64,000 nucleotides of DNA from Promethearchaeota archaeon (GCA_019058245.1 JAHPZJ010000014.1:1-64000); one strand, 5' to 3'. Positions 35,797-45,956 are shown, numbered from the stretch's first letter. Notes: generated by a model from the letters alone, not told the origin. Numbers and translations are program-made.

Positions 35797-36816
35797 ATGA
35801 GTATGCTTAAATATATATTACGAAGACTATTACAACTAGTACCTATATTATTTGGAGTTTTACTTATAACATTTTTCCTTTCTAGAGCAATGCCAGGGGA
35901 TCCCATTCAAGCGCACCTCCCACCAATATATACACAAGCACAATATGAAGCGAGAAGGCATCAACTCGGATTTGATTTACCTCTATGGCAACAATTTTTT
36001 ATATATCTAGGAAACTTATTTGCGGGTAATTGGGGTTATTCTATATCAATTAATAGAGGACAAGATGTCTGGGAACTTATCTGGGAAAGATTTCCAAGAA
36101 CTTTAGATATAGCAATATTATCAATAATTATTGCATCAATCGTAGGCATTAAAACTGGAGTAATATCAGCAACCCATAGAAATAAGGCAAAAGATACAAT
36201 ATTAAGGGGATTTGCTCTTGTGGGGGTGTCTATTCCGGTATTTTGGTTAGGATTACTCCTTCAATTCTTTGTAGCCTATAAGCTAGGTTGGTTACCAGCA
36301 ATCGGATATAAAGATATGAGATATAGTGATCCTCCACTAAGGACAGGTTTCATGGTAATAGATGCTATAATTGCAGGTCAAATGAATTTAGCGATAGACT
36401 ACTTAGTTCATTTGATTTTACCAGTATTATGCTTAGCATTTATATTTCTCGCAACATTCACAAGACAAACACGTTCAAGCATGCTTGAAATATTACAACA
36501 GGATTATATTCGAACCGCAAGAGCAAAAGGTTGTAGAGAAAAAGATGTAATAAAAAAACATGCTAGAAGAAATGCATTAATTCCTACCACAACTGTTATA
36601 GGATTAAGCATTGGTGGCTTATTAGGAGGGGCTATGTTAACTGAAATTACTTTTAATTTACATGGAATGGGTGAATTATTATTACGTGCTATACTTGATC
36701 GAGATTATTATGTCTTAAATGCGATCGTATTTATGACCACAATGATATTCATTCTTGTAAATTTATTTACTGATATGGCATATGCGTATTTAGACCCTAG
36801 AATAACATTTCAATAG
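35797..36816 (+). CDS. Peptide ABC transporter permease, DppB/OppB type
   Basis: 339 residues, six membrane helices. The N-terminus MLKYILRRLLQLVPILFGVLLITFFLSRAMPGDP is typical of DppB-like subunits. The ABC-contact EAA loop reads DYIRTARAKGCREKDVIKKHARRNALIP. The C-terminal MAYAYLDPRI is also characteristic. Pairs with the next gene to form the channel. SD-like GGTCAGGG precedes the ATG. Confidence 0.94.
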   Translation: MSMLKYILRRLLQLVPILFGVLLITFFLSRAMPGDPIQAHLPPIYTQAQYEARRHQLGFDLPLWQQFFIYLGNLFAGNWGYSISINRGQDVWELIWERFPRTLDIAILSIIIASIVGIKTGVISATHRNKAKDTILRGFALVGVSIPVFWLGLLLQFFVAYKLGWLPAIGYKDMRYSDPPLRTGFMVIDAIIAGQMNLAIDYLVHLILPVLCLAFIFLATFTRQTRSSMLEILQQDYIRTARAKGCREKDVIKKHARRNALIPTTTVIGLSIGGLLGGAMLTEITFNLHGMGELLLRAILDRDYYVLNAIVFMTTMIFILVNLFTDMAYAYLDPRITFQ

Positions 36817-36885
36817 AACAGAACATAAAGGAATACAACTAAAAGGACGTGAAAAAAAATTAAACAAGAAACTTATCAAGAAAAA

Positions 36886-37869
36886 ATGGAAGGATTTATC
36901 GAAGAAGAAAAAAAAGTGGGTACTTTAAAAAACATAATCTTATGGATTTTTTCTAATATTAAATTTCTTCTTATACCTGGTTCTAGAATAGAAGAATTAT
37001 CACAGCGGGAATCTGACTATGAAAGAACGGTTAGTAAGAGAAAATTTATTCGGAGATTAAAATCACCCTTAACTATCATAGGAATTTTTATCGTTATTTC
37101 TATCATAACATTAGCAATTTTTGGACATTGGATTTCTCCCTATACCATTGAAGAAGCTGACGGAATGTTAGAGAATTCATGGGCGGGTCCATCTCCAGAT
37201 CATCCTTTAGGGCAAACAAATTTTGGGCGTGATATCTTAGCAAGAATAATATTTGGGGCAAGAAATTCCTTAACGATTGCACTACCTGCAATTACATTAA
37301 GTGTAGTTGTAGGTGTCATAATAGGTGTGATTGCTGCTTATTATGGTGGATGGATAGATACCATTTTAATGAGATTATGCGATATTTTTCTGGCATTTCC
37401 TGCATTGGTTTTTGCTATTATATTAGTGGGAATTTTAGGTCGAAGAATGGATATTATAATTTTAGCTTATGGAATTCTTGGTATACCTTTTTATTCACGT
37501 TTAATTAGGGGATCAGTATTACAGGCAAGAGCGTTACCTTATGTGGAAGCCGCAAGAGTATCTGGAGCAGGTAGTTGGAGAATAATGTTTAGGCATATCC
37601 TACCTAATTCTATACAACCAATCATAATTTCATTTACGTTCGATATTGGTGGAGTTATATTGAGTTTTGCAGGGTTAGCATTTTTAGGATATAGTGATCC
37701 TCACTTAATTGAATGGGGGAGAGACATCGATATTGGGCGTGGTCATCTCGTTAATGCCCCTTGGGCGGCATTATGGCCAGGATTAATGATATTGGTTACA
37801 GTATTGGGTTTTATGTTAGTTGGAGATGGATTAAGAGATGCTCTCGACCCAAGATTAAGAAATTTATAG
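36886..37869 (+). CDS. Peptide ABC transporter permease, DppC/OppC type
   Basis: 327 residues. Charged N-terminal extension (about 1-60), then a DppC-like body: HPLGQTNFGRDILARIIFGARNSLTIAL, the EAA loop PYVEAARVSGAGSWRIMFRHILPNSIQP, and the closing GDGLRDALDPRLRN. Partner of the preceding permease. An alternative start further in is possible, but the ATG at 36886 keeps the extension common in Asgard and bacterial homologues. Confidence 0.94.
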   Translation: MEGFIEEEKKVGTLKNIILWIFSNIKFLLIPGSRIEELSQRESDYERTVSKRKFIRRLKSPLTIIGIFIVISIITLAIFGHWISPYTIEEADGMLENSWAGPSPDHPLGQTNFGRDILARIIFGARNSLTIALPAITLSVVVGVIIGVIAAYYGGWIDTILMRLCDIFLAFPALVFAIILVGILGRRMDIIILAYGILGIPFYSRLIRGSVLQARALPYVEAARVSGAGSWRIMFRHILPNSIQPIIISFTFDIGGVILSFAGLAFLGYSDPHLIEWGRDIDIGRGHLVNAPWAALWPGLMILVTVLGFMLVGDGLRDALDPRLRNL

Positions 37870-37916
37870 CGTTAGACTTATCTCTTGTATAAATTACTAT
37901 TGAGTTGACATAGAAC

Positions 37917-39200
37917 ATGAATTTAACAGAAAAAAAATATAGTAGTGAAGATATTAAAACAGATCAATTTAATTTAGATTTACAAAAGAAATCAGAAATA
38001 CTGCTTGAAGTTAAAAACTTAAAAACATACTTTTATACCGAAGAAGGTATTGTCAAGGCAGTTGATGGTATTTCATTTGATATATATTCAGATGAAGTAC
38101 TTGGTCTTGTTGGCGAAACTGGATGTGGGAAATCAGTTACAGCTCTCTCAATTTTACGACTTGTAAGGGATCCTGGAAAGATTATCGAGGGTTCAATTAA
38201 ATTCAATGGTATTAATATTCTGGCATTAACCGAACAAAAAATGAGACAATACCGTGGCAATCAAATTACCATGATATTTCAAGATCCTCTTAATTCACTT
38301 AACCCCGTAATGACAGTTGGTAAACAAATATCGGAAGTTTTTCTTTTACACCAAAAAGAAGAACTTAAAGAAATTTTAGACAACCGCCTTTTGGATAGGA
38401 GAAAGTTAATAGATGAAAAAAATGAATTAAAGAATGAACTAAAAAATAAAAAAAAGAATGGAATTATATCTGAAGAAGAACAGGAAAATCTTCAATCGCA
38501 AATTGATGAACTTAAAGCTAAAATACCGAAACTACCTATTTTAAAGCATATTGCATTGGAAAAAGCAGAAAAAATTATAAAGAGAGTAGGAATTGCAGAT
38601 GCAGATGGTATAATAAAAAGATATCCTCATGAGTTGAGTGGTGGTATGAGACAACGTATTATGATTGCTATGGCACTTTCATGTAATCCACTGCTTTTAA
38701 TTGCTGATGAGCCAACAACCGCCTTAGATGTTACTATTCAAGCTCAAATTCTTGATTTAATGCAAAAACTGAAGAAAAAAATGAGAACTTCAATCCTTCT
38801 AATAACTCATGATTTAGGAATCATTGCAGATACATGTAACCGAGTTGCTGTTATGTATAGTGGAAATATAGTAGAATATGCAACTGCTGAAGATTTATTT
38901 AAAAATCCTCGTCATCCATATACCAAAGGTCTAATAGCAGCTATTCCTAGTATTGAAACAAAAGACAAAAAATTAAAAACTATTCGAGGGATGGTTCCAA
39001 ACTTGATTTACCCCCCTTCAGGGTGTAGATTTCACCCAAGATGCGACAAGCGATTGGAAATCTGTGATAAAATCAAACCAACTTGGCTTGAAATAAGCGA
39101 TAAATATTTTATTGCATGTCATCTTTATGATCCTAAGTATAAAGATTCTCCGAAATATATGTGGGAAAATGAAGAAGTTGTTGAATCCCATAAAGTATAA
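37917..39200 (+). CDS. Peptide ABC transporter ATPase, DppD/OppD type, with coiled-coil insertion
   Basis: 427 residues. Walker A GETGCGKS (about 65-72), Q-loop QDPLNSLNP, signature LSGGMRQR, Walker B LLIADEPTTALDV and H-loop ITHDLG are complete. Between the Q-loop and the signature lies an inserted charged coiled coil of about 70 residues (RKLIDEKNELKNELKNKKK to QSQIDELKAKIPK). The C-terminal oligopeptide-transporter extension has the cysteine motif GCRFHPRCDKRLEICDKIKP, thought to bind an iron-sulfur cluster in this family. Works as a heterodimer with the next gene. Confidence 0.94.
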   Translation: MNLTEKKYSSEDIKTDQFNLDLQKKSEILLEVKNLKTYFYTEEGIVKAVDGISFDIYSDEVLGLVGETGCGKSVTALSILRLVRDPGKIIEGSIKFNGINILALTEQKMRQYRGNQITMIFQDPLNSLNPVMTVGKQISEVFLLHQKEELKEILDNRLLDRRKLIDEKNELKNELKNKKKNGIISEEEQENLQSQIDELKAKIPKLPILKHIALEKAEKIIKRVGIADADGIIKRYPHELSGGMRQRIMIAMALSCNPLLLIADEPTTALDVTIQAQILDLMQKLKKKMRTSILLITHDLGIIADTCNRVAVMYSGNIVEYATAEDLFKNPRHPYTKGLIAAIPSIETKDKKLKTIRGMVPNLIYPPSGCRFHPRCDKRLEICDKIKPTWLEISDKYFIACHLYDPKYKDSPKYMWENEEVVESHKV

Positions 39201-39236
39201 CATTAAAATTAAATATATATCAAGATAGAAAGAAAA

Positions 39237-40334
39237 ATGCAGATAGAAGAAGAAAAAATTGACAATGAGAGGAAAGGAAGAATACTTCTCTCTGTAAAAG
39301 ATCTTAAAACTTATTATCCTATATTAGGTGGGTTATTTAAAAGAAAAATAGGGGATGTAAAAGCAGTTGATGGAGTTTCCTTCAATCTTTATAAAAAAGA
39401 AACATTTGGGTTAGTAGGAGAAAGTGGATGTGGTAAAACAACTATTGGAAACACAATTCTAAATTTGGTACCCCCTACTTCTGGAGAGATTTATTTTAAT
39501 AATAAAAAAATACAATTAGTGAAAAAAAAAAAGAAGAAAAAAGGGGAAAGAAATAATGAAATAAAAACTTCAGAGGAAACAGCTAATATTGATGGAAACT
39601 CGACTATTAAATATTCCCAAGAACTCCGTAAAAAAATTCAGATGGTATTTCAAGATCCTGACTCTTCATTAAATCCTCGCTGGAAAGTGGTTAATATTAT
39701 TGGGGAACCTTTAAGAATTCTCCTAGGTATGAAAAAAAGAAGAGAAATTCGTAAACGAGTTCTTGAACTTTTAGAAGTAGTATCAATGAAAGTTGAGCAT
39801 TTAGATCGATATCCTCATGAATTCTCTGGTGGTCAAAAGCAAAGGATTGTAATTGCCAGAGCATTAGCTTGTAATCCTGAACTGATTATCTTGGATGAAC
39901 CAACTTCCGCTCTTGATGTATCTGTTCAAGCTCAAATCTTAAACTTATTAAAAGAACTTCAAGAAAGATTTGATTTATCTTATCTTTTTATAACTCATGA
40001 TTTAAGTGTGATACAACATATCGCTGATAGAATCGCAGTGATGTATTTAGGCAAATTTGTTGAAATAGGTTCAATTGATGAAGTTTTCTATAATCCAACA
40101 CATCCTTACACCAGAGCTTTATTATCAGCACGACCCACATTCGATCCTGGTTCAAGAGCAAACAGAATTATATTAGAAGGAGATGTTCCTAGTCCAATTA
40201 ATCCGCCAGAAGGGTGTCCTTTTTATCCTAGATGTCAAGAAAAAGATAAGCATGCAGGATGTGGTATTGAAAATCCTAAAACGATCCATCTAGGTGGAAA
40301 CCACTATATATCATGTTTACCTTTCAAGAAATAA
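39237..40334 (+). CDS. Peptide ABC transporter ATPase, DppF/OppF type
   Basis: 365 residues. Walker A GESGCGKT, Q-loop FQDPDSSLNP, signature FSGGQKQR, Walker B LIILDEPTSALDV and H-loop ITHDLS present. A lysine-rich insertion (VKKKKKKKGERNN onward, about 30 residues) sits between Walker A and the Q-loop, encoded by A-tracts. The C-terminal cysteine motif GCPFYPRCQEKDKHAGC is present. Last gene of the transporter group. Confidence 0.94.
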   Translation: MQIEEEKIDNERKGRILLSVKDLKTYYPILGGLFKRKIGDVKAVDGVSFNLYKKETFGLVGESGCGKTTIGNTILNLVPPTSGEIYFNNKKIQLVKKKKKKKGERNNEIKTSEETANIDGNSTIKYSQELRKKIQMVFQDPDSSLNPRWKVVNIIGEPLRILLGMKKRREIRKRVLELLEVVSMKVEHLDRYPHEFSGGQKQRIVIARALACNPELIILDEPTSALDVSVQAQILNLLKELQERFDLSYLFITHDLSVIQHIADRIAVMYLGKFVEIGSIDEVFYNPTHPYTRALLSARPTFDPGSRANRIILEGDVPSPINPPEGCPFYPRCQEKDKHAGCGIENPKTIHLGGNHYISCLPFKK

Positions 40335-40452
40335 TATAAATCTTACATTAAAATAACATGAAAATTATTTTAGATTAATAATATTTTTTCTTCAAATATA
40401 ATAAATAATAATTAATTGAAAAATCTTATAATAATCAATCTTTAGATAGTGT

Positions 40453-41652
40453 CTATTCTAATTTTGAATCAATACTCTTTAAAGATTGGTAACAAATATT
40501 TAAACATCCATTCAGATTTTCAATAGAACATTTATCAGGGGTATCTTTCAAAGAGTGTATGAGATGTGAATCTTTATCTGAATGAAAACAGCTAATTTGT
40601 AATTTTTTCCTTGCACGATGAGCATATCTTTTGAACATTTTGTAATCACTTTTCGGTTTAATTGTTTTATCGAATTTAACTAATGGAATTTTTAACTGTT
40701 TTGCTGTTGCTTCAAAAACATCATTTAAATTATCATTTATTTTTCTCCTGAAAATAAATCCTGTTTTATTTAGAAGACCAATAAAGGATCCAACCATATC
40801 GATATTAATATAATAAGATCTATCTAAATTATATTCCTGGCTTAAATTATTGAGGTGATTTCTACAAAAATTTTTTGAGCCTTTCATACCCCATTCTTCG
40901 GCCCCTGTCCAGATAATTAAGAGATCCATGTTATTTAGAGGATTTTCATGAAATAATTTTGCCAGTTCAATTAAAATTGCAACTCCACTTGCGTTATCAA
41001 TTGATCCTGCTGATGGAGTTTGGATGAAAACCAAAAAAAGTATAGGAACTGAAACAAAAACTCCAGTGATTGATGTAAAAGTTATTAACACAATTACTAA
41101 ATTTGATAGAGGAACGATGTCCAAATAATCAAAAATAAAAATTGCTGAAAAAATTAAAATAATCAAACTATAGAATAAGATTACAATTCTATATATAAAA
41201 AATATCATAATTTGTAGTTTGTATGGAATATTCAGAGAAATCGAATCATAATGAGCTGTAAAAATAACTAATGGACGATCTGGAGATTGATCTTTAGATA
41301 ATATTCTGGTAAAGATATTTTTCGATTCCTCTTTTTCTATAAAAGATATATCTCGTGCTCTTTCAAAGAAATTCTTTATAATAAAATAGAGGATGATAAT
41401 TAAAAATAAGCGAAAAAGGATTAGATAGAATAAAATAAGAATATAGCTCATTCTCATCATTATCCTCATAGGACCTGTCCATTCAAAATGTTCAACTCTA
41501 GTTTTAATATTATACTTCTTTAATTCTTTTCCTATGTAATTCAATGCTTCTGTTTCTCCTGTAGTCGTGCTAGTTCGATTAAATGCTAAGGATTTTACAT
41601 GTTCAATAGTATCTGTTTTATTATATAGCTGTATATCTGAAACTGAAATCAT
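40453..41652 (-). CDS. M28-family metallopeptidase with embedded membrane segments
   Basis: 399 residues. Metal-binding motifs of the M28 fold: TAHYDSISLN, GSIDNASGVAILIE, GAEEWGMKGS, a DMVGS strand, and a final FHSDKDSHLIH. Two strongly hydrophobic stretches interrupt the fold, at about 63-95 and 145-215, so the enzyme is membrane bound, with helices looped out between the first His and the Asp. M28 enzymes are aminopeptidases acting on N-terminal residues. Beside a peptide importer on the other strand, though the link is only positional. Confidence 0.85.
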   Translation of the reverse strand: MISVSDIQLYNKTDTIEHVKSLAFNRTSTTTGETEALNYIGKELKKYNIKTRVEHFEWTGPMRIMMRMSYILILFYLILFRLFLIIILYFIIKNFFERARDISFIEKEESKNIFTRILSKDQSPDRPLVIFTAHYDSISLNIPYKLQIMIFFIYRIVILFYSLIILIFSAIFIFDYLDIVPLSNLVIVLITFTSITGVFVSVPILFLVFIQTPSAGSIDNASGVAILIELAKLFHENPLNNMDLLIIWTGAEEWGMKGSKNFCRNHLNNLSQEYNLDRSYYINIDMVGSFIGLLNKTGFIFRRKINDNLNDVFEATAKQLKIPLVKFDKTIKPKSDYKMFKRYAHRARKKLQISCFHSDKDSHLIHSLKDTPDKCSIENLNGCLNICYQSLKSIDSKLE

Positions 41653-41891
41653 AATAAGATGTGTGCTTAATTTATTTTTTATTAAAAATTATAAGAGAAC
41701 AATTCTATTTTATTTTCTTTATTCAATTTAATTTGTCATAATATTTTGATTAATTCAGATGAATTATAAAAAATATAAAATTATGAATTAAAGCATTATA
41801 AATTCTTAATAGGAGGCATTAAATACTTATCTACGGTTATATTTCCGGAACAAAAAATTAAATATAAGATTTTTAATTTTCTAATTTATCT

Positions 41892-43091
41892 ATGAGTAAA
41901 AAATGCCAAATATTCATAATCAAAACATCTCCCAAAACTGTTCTTGAAGATTATAGTAAATTAATGCATTTATCTAAGTATCAAGAGCATTTTCCTAAAG
42001 TTCTTAAAACAATTATTAAACTTAATCTTAGTTGGTCGAAATTCTACCCTTCATGTTCTAGCCCTCCATGGCAAGTAGAAGGCGTTCTTAAAACCATGAT
42101 TGAGGATGGCTTTGATCCTCGTAACCTTTTTACAGCTGAAAACCGTACTGTTGTAACCAATATTTCAAAAGGAATTACTCAAAATCGCTGGAGTCCAATC
42201 ATTAAAAAATATGGTGCTTGGTTTGTGCCTTTAACAAAAGTTCCTTTTATTTCATATAATGATGATTTAAGATCAAAATTTGAGACCATAAGAGATAGAG
42301 AATTGCATGTATTAGATTCAAAAATTTTTCCAAATGGATTTAGCATACCTAAATTTTATTTAGGAAAGCCTATAATTCATCTACCAACCATGAAAACACA
42401 TGGACATACTGGTTCTGCTGGCGGATCATTAAAAAACACAAAAGATGAGGCGAAAAATGGAGGAATTACATGCGCTATGAAAAATGCTTTTGGAGGATTG
42501 TTAACCAAACGAAGACATTTTTCTCACCAATATATGAGTGAGGTACTAGTTGATTTACTGATAATCCAAAAACAGATACATCCTGAGATAATGTCAATTG
42601 TAGATGGAACAGTTTGTGGTGATGGTGCGGGTCCGAGAACCATGATACCACGGATTAAAAATTATTTACTTGCGGGCTATGACCAAGTGGCGGTAGATAC
42701 TGTTGTTGCAAAAATGTTAGGTTTTGAACCTTTAAAACTGCCTGCTATAAAAATTGCTCACGACGAAGGTTTAGGATGTGGAGATTTTGATCAAATTGAA
42801 ATTGTAGGGGAAGATATATCACATGTTGACTGGAAATTTAGAGTAAAAAGAAGTCTAGTAATTTGGGGTGATCAAATGGTAAGAAAAGGAAAACTCTCTT
42901 TTTTACATCCATTATTCCATAATAAAGTATTTATGGCGTTGCCCATTTTAAGTTCATTAATTTATCATGATATGTTTTGGTATCCTACAGTAGGTAAAAA
43001 AAGAATAAAAGAGTTTATGAAAACTGAATGGGGAAAAATGTTTGAAAATTACCCAGCTGAATCGTCAGGCACAATAAATAAATATAATTAA
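41892..43091 (+). CDS. DUF362 family protein
   Basis: 399 residues, soluble. The DUF362 core is clear: IIHLPTMKTHGHTG, TCAMKNAFGGLLTKRRH, IMSIVDGTVCGDGAGPR, and AGYDQVAVDTVVAKMLGF. Unlike many DUF362 proteins it has no C-terminal ferredoxin domain and few cysteines. Enzymatic role unknown; related proteins are associated with iron-sulfur and redox enzymes. Ends with a 4-bp convergent overlap with the tlyA-like gene. Confidence 0.87.
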   Translation: MSKKCQIFIIKTSPKTVLEDYSKLMHLSKYQEHFPKVLKTIIKLNLSWSKFYPSCSSPPWQVEGVLKTMIEDGFDPRNLFTAENRTVVTNISKGITQNRWSPIIKKYGAWFVPLTKVPFISYNDDLRSKFETIRDRELHVLDSKIFPNGFSIPKFYLGKPIIHLPTMKTHGHTGSAGGSLKNTKDEAKNGGITCAMKNAFGGLLTKRRHFSHQYMSEVLVDLLIIQKQIHPEIMSIVDGTVCGDGAGPRTMIPRIKNYLLAGYDQVAVDTVVAKMLGFEPLKLPAIKIAHDEGLGCGDFDQIEIVGEDISHVDWKFRVKRSLVIWGDQMVRKGKLSFLHPLFHNKVFMALPILSSLIYHDMFWYPTVGKKRIKEFMKTEWGKMFENYPAESSGTINKYN

Positions 43092-43870
43092 ATGATCTCT
43101 TTTAATATTTCTTCATAATCAAATTTCCCACTAATTCTATTAATTTTATAATAAATTATAAATTCAATGGAACCTCCTTTCCCTAAAATTGGAGATTTTA
43201 TTATTCCATATGGAAATATATCGTTTTTAATACTCCATTCTATCAATTCTTTTAATATATTACACATAATTTTTGATTCTCGAATAATTTTAAATTTCTT
43301 TTCTTTATGAAAATGATTCTCAAAAATAGGTTTTATTAACGCAATTATTACACCATCTGTTTTTACTAATTTTTTTACATTTGGAAGGATTTCTCTTAAG
43401 GAGGTGAAAGTAACATCAATTGTACAAATATCAACTTTTTCTTCTAATTCTATCAGATTACGGGCATCAATACCTAGCATTGGAATAACTTTTTTTCTCA
43501 TCTTTTCACATCTCAGTAAAGGATGCAATACATCAATAGCTTTGTCTATTGCATATACTTTAGAGGCTCCATGTTTTATTAAACAATCTGTAAAGCCTCC
43601 TACGGATGCACCAATATCTAAACATACTTCATCTTCAACTGAAATCGAAAAAATGTTTAACACAGCTTCCAATTTCAGACCACCCCGTCCGACATATGGA
43701 AACTCTTTTAACATTTGAATTTCATGAGAACGGTCGATTCTTTTTCCAGGTTTTATTACCTTCTTTCCATTAATAATTATATAACCATTCAAAATTAACC
43801 ATTGCGCTTTTGTTCTACTTTCTACCAAGCCTCTTTCTACTAGTAGAATATCAATCCGTTCTTTCATCAA
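43088..43870 (-). CDS. TlyA-like rRNA 2'-O-methyltransferase (S4 + FtsJ fold)
   Basis: 260 residues. N-terminal S4 RNA-binding domain (RIDILLVERGLVESRTKAQWL, about 4-60), a YVGRGGLKLE linker and a SAM-binding FtsJ/RrmJ fold with LDIGASVGGFTDCLI (motif I), YAIDKAID and CTIDVTFTSL. In bacteria TlyA methylates 16S and 23S rRNA cytidines and is rarely met in archaea. Its start overlaps the upstream membrane acyltransferase gene by 20 bp, so the two are probably co-expressed. Confidence 0.9.
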   Translation of the reverse strand: MMKERIDILLVERGLVESRTKAQWLILNGYIIINGKKVIKPGKRIDRSHEIQMLKEFPYVGRGGLKLEAVLNIFSISVEDEVCLDIGASVGGFTDCLIKHGASKVYAIDKAIDVLHPLLRCEKMRKKVIPMLGIDARNLIELEEKVDICTIDVTFTSLREILPNVKKLVKTDGVIIALIKPIFENHFHKEKKFKIIRESKIMCNILKELIEWSIKNDIFPYGIIKSPILGKGGSIEFIIYYKINRISGKFDYEEILKEII

Positions 43871-44984
43871 TTTTCTTATTTGCTAGAGTTATGATATATT
43901 TCTTCTCAATTTTCAATGACAATTTTCGACTTAATTTACTTATTTGTACTTTAATAGATGCAATTCCACCCCATTTTTTATAAATTGCTCTAAACAATAA
44001 ACCAATAATAATAAATGCAGCTAAGATAAAAAACCAAATATTTACAGCATTTAATCGATTTAAAAATAAAAAATACAATAAATTATGTGTAATGTATATA
44101 GTAAATGAATAATATGAATAATAGAATAAAAATCTATAACTTTTTTCTACTTTGGTTATTAAAAATATTTCAAATATTAATAACAGGGTAAATAATACTA
44201 GATCTATCCCTAAAGAATAAAGTATCCATGAAAAAGTTCTTCGTTCTAAGAATTGTGGAAAAATAAAAAATATCCCTAAAATAATTAAGAAAATTCCAAT
44301 GGCCATAAATGAAAATAAAAAGCTATACCTAAACGAGCGTTTCATGGTTTTTTCATTTTGATCTGAAAATAACGCATTAAAAAGAGTATCTCCAACCACA
44401 GTCCCAAATAGGAAAAAAGGGAAAAATGTTAATATTGGATCTTGGTGAATATTATGATATAAGAAGTAAAATATTAAACCGTATATATTTGTTTCACCTT
44501 CATATTGTAATAATACTGATACTAAAATTTGATTCAAGATTAAAACAAATAAACCAATCACAACCCTAAAAATCCTTGAAGTCTTTAAAAGAGGCCATGT
44601 TATAAAAAGAGATACAGCTGTAGTTAATAATACAAACCAGGTCCAGATCCAGGTTAGATTGTTCAGACTCAATGAAATTGATATATTATAAATAATTGCT
44701 ATTACAAAAATAAAAAAAGCTCGAAGGAGATAAGAATTTCTCACTATGCGTGGATTATAATCCCCAAATTGATTCACCTTAATAGTTCTATTCCTGAAAG
44801 ATAATGTAATACTTATTCCCGATACAAATAAAAAACCAGAGACCCCAATAGGATCTAATATCATTTTGGTAAGGCTATTTAACCAGGAATATTCACTTCT
44901 CAACCACCATTCAATTAAATGAGTTAAAATCATCCAAGCCATACATAATCCGCGAAAAATATCAATACTTTTTAATCTCTTCAT
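43851..44984 (-). CDS. HGSNAT/DUF1624-like membrane acyltransferase
   Basis: 377 residues, about ten membrane helices. N-terminal RLKSIDIFRGLCMAWMILTHLIEWW and ILDPIGVSGFLFVSGISITLSFRNR match the DUF1624/heparan-alpha-glucosaminide N-acetyltransferase catalytic region, with the conserved His in the first helix (LTHL). The C-terminal IYITHNLLYFLF helix is also typical of this superfamily. It would pass an acetyl group across the membrane to an external sugar or other acceptor, possibly surface glycans (inference). Confidence 0.8.
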   Translation of the reverse strand: MKRLKSIDIFRGLCMAWMILTHLIEWWLRSEYSWLNSLTKMILDPIGVSGFLFVSGISITLSFRNRTIKVNQFGDYNPRIVRNSYLLRAFFIFVIAIIYNISISLSLNNLTWIWTWFVLLTTAVSLFITWPLLKTSRIFRVVIGLFVLILNQILVSVLLQYEGETNIYGLIFYFLYHNIHQDPILTFFPFFLFGTVVGDTLFNALFSDQNEKTMKRSFRYSFLFSFMAIGIFLIILGIFFIFPQFLERRTFSWILYSLGIDLVLFTLLLIFEIFLITKVEKSYRFLFYYSYYSFTIYITHNLLYFLFLNRLNAVNIWFFILAAFIIIGLLFRAIYKKWGGIASIKVQISKLSRKLSLKIEKKYIITLANKKIDERTD

Positions 44985-45063
44985 AGATACTCCAAATTAT
45001 TGCGATATCGACTAATTAATATACAGAAAAATCAGGAAAAAATCATAAATTAATAAATTCTCC

Positions 45064-45912
45064 TTATTCTTTAATAATCTCATAAAGATTTGCTGATGAT
45101 TCACTAAGAGAAATTTCACCATCTAAAATTTTATTTATTAATTCCTGTAATTTGTCTAAGTAATTAACACAATTACCAATCTCTTTACTATTACTCCTAT
45201 TATCATTAGGCAACTTGCTCTGTTTAAATAATGTTAGATAATTTGATTTTGTTATTTCAACACCCCTCCTTAGTGCTAATATTAAAGCTGAGAGCTCATG
45301 CTTTGTTTTTACTCTCCTTTTATAATCCTTAATTTTAGTTTTTGATGATTTAGATTCATCAATTAGATAAAGTTTCATTTTTTTCCTTAAATGAAACAAA
45401 TCAAGGATACTTTCTATAAGTTCGAATGTCAAAGATAAAACCCCACTTCCAAACTTAAACTTTAACATCATCAAATTTGGATTATCATTTTGGAAATAAT
45501 ATTCTATATTTTTAATTAATTCTATGAAATCCTTTTTATCATAGAATGTTCGAGAAATTAAAAAAAAATCATCCAAAAATATCACTATTCCAATCTGTTT
45601 TGAACCGGGATCTACAGAAAATATTAATTCTGAATAACTATCTTTATATCCAACTCTATACGCGGCTAAAACTTTTAAAATATAATAGTGAAAATTAGTT
45701 TCTTCTGAACATGGGAGAATTTCTAATTTTTCTGGAATATTTACAAATTTCAATGCTTCCTTAGACGTGGTTAATATTAAAGAGGGAATTTTAGGATTTT
45801 TGATATTTAAATTTAAAATTTCAAACTTGATATTCAATCGATTTAATTCCTTATTTAATTTATAAAAAAAATTTAAATCCTCAGTACTAATATATAAAAT
45901 TTTATTTCTCAA
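45064..45912 (-). CDS. RuvC/RNase H-fold predicted nuclease-like protein
   Basis: 282 residues. An N-terminal alpha/beta part (about 1-90) precedes a RuvC-like fold: first strand FSVDPGSKQIGIVIFLDD with the first catalytic Asp at about 101, and a late helix TKHELSALILALRRG (H205, E206) where RuvC-like enzymes have H-x-x-D or D-x-x-A. LYLIDESKSSK precedes it. Some acidic positions look replaced, so activity is uncertain. Divergent from a RadB-like ATPase gene only 44 bp away, which suggests a recombination or repair role. Confidence 0.65.
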   Translation of the reverse strand: MRNKILYISTEDLNFFYKLNKELNRLNIKFEILNLNIKNPKIPSLILTTSKEALKFVNIPEKLEILPCSEETNFHYYILKVLAAYRVGYKDSYSELIFSVDPGSKQIGIVIFLDDFFLISRTFYDKKDFIELIKNIEYYFQNDNPNLMMLKFKFGSGVLSLTFELIESILDLFHLRKKMKLYLIDESKSSKTKIKDYKRRVKTKHELSALILALRRGVEITKSNYLTLFKQSKLPNDNRSNSKEIGNCVNYLDKLQELINKILDGEISLSESSANLYEIIKE

Positions 45913-45956
45913 ATTATAATTATAAATATTAGATAAAATTAATAATTTCTAAATAC

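Noticed and set aside
41821..41826. AGGAGG-like sequence before the DUF362 gene as a translation signal
   Set aside because: It is about 70 bases from the start, too far to act as its ribosome-binding site.
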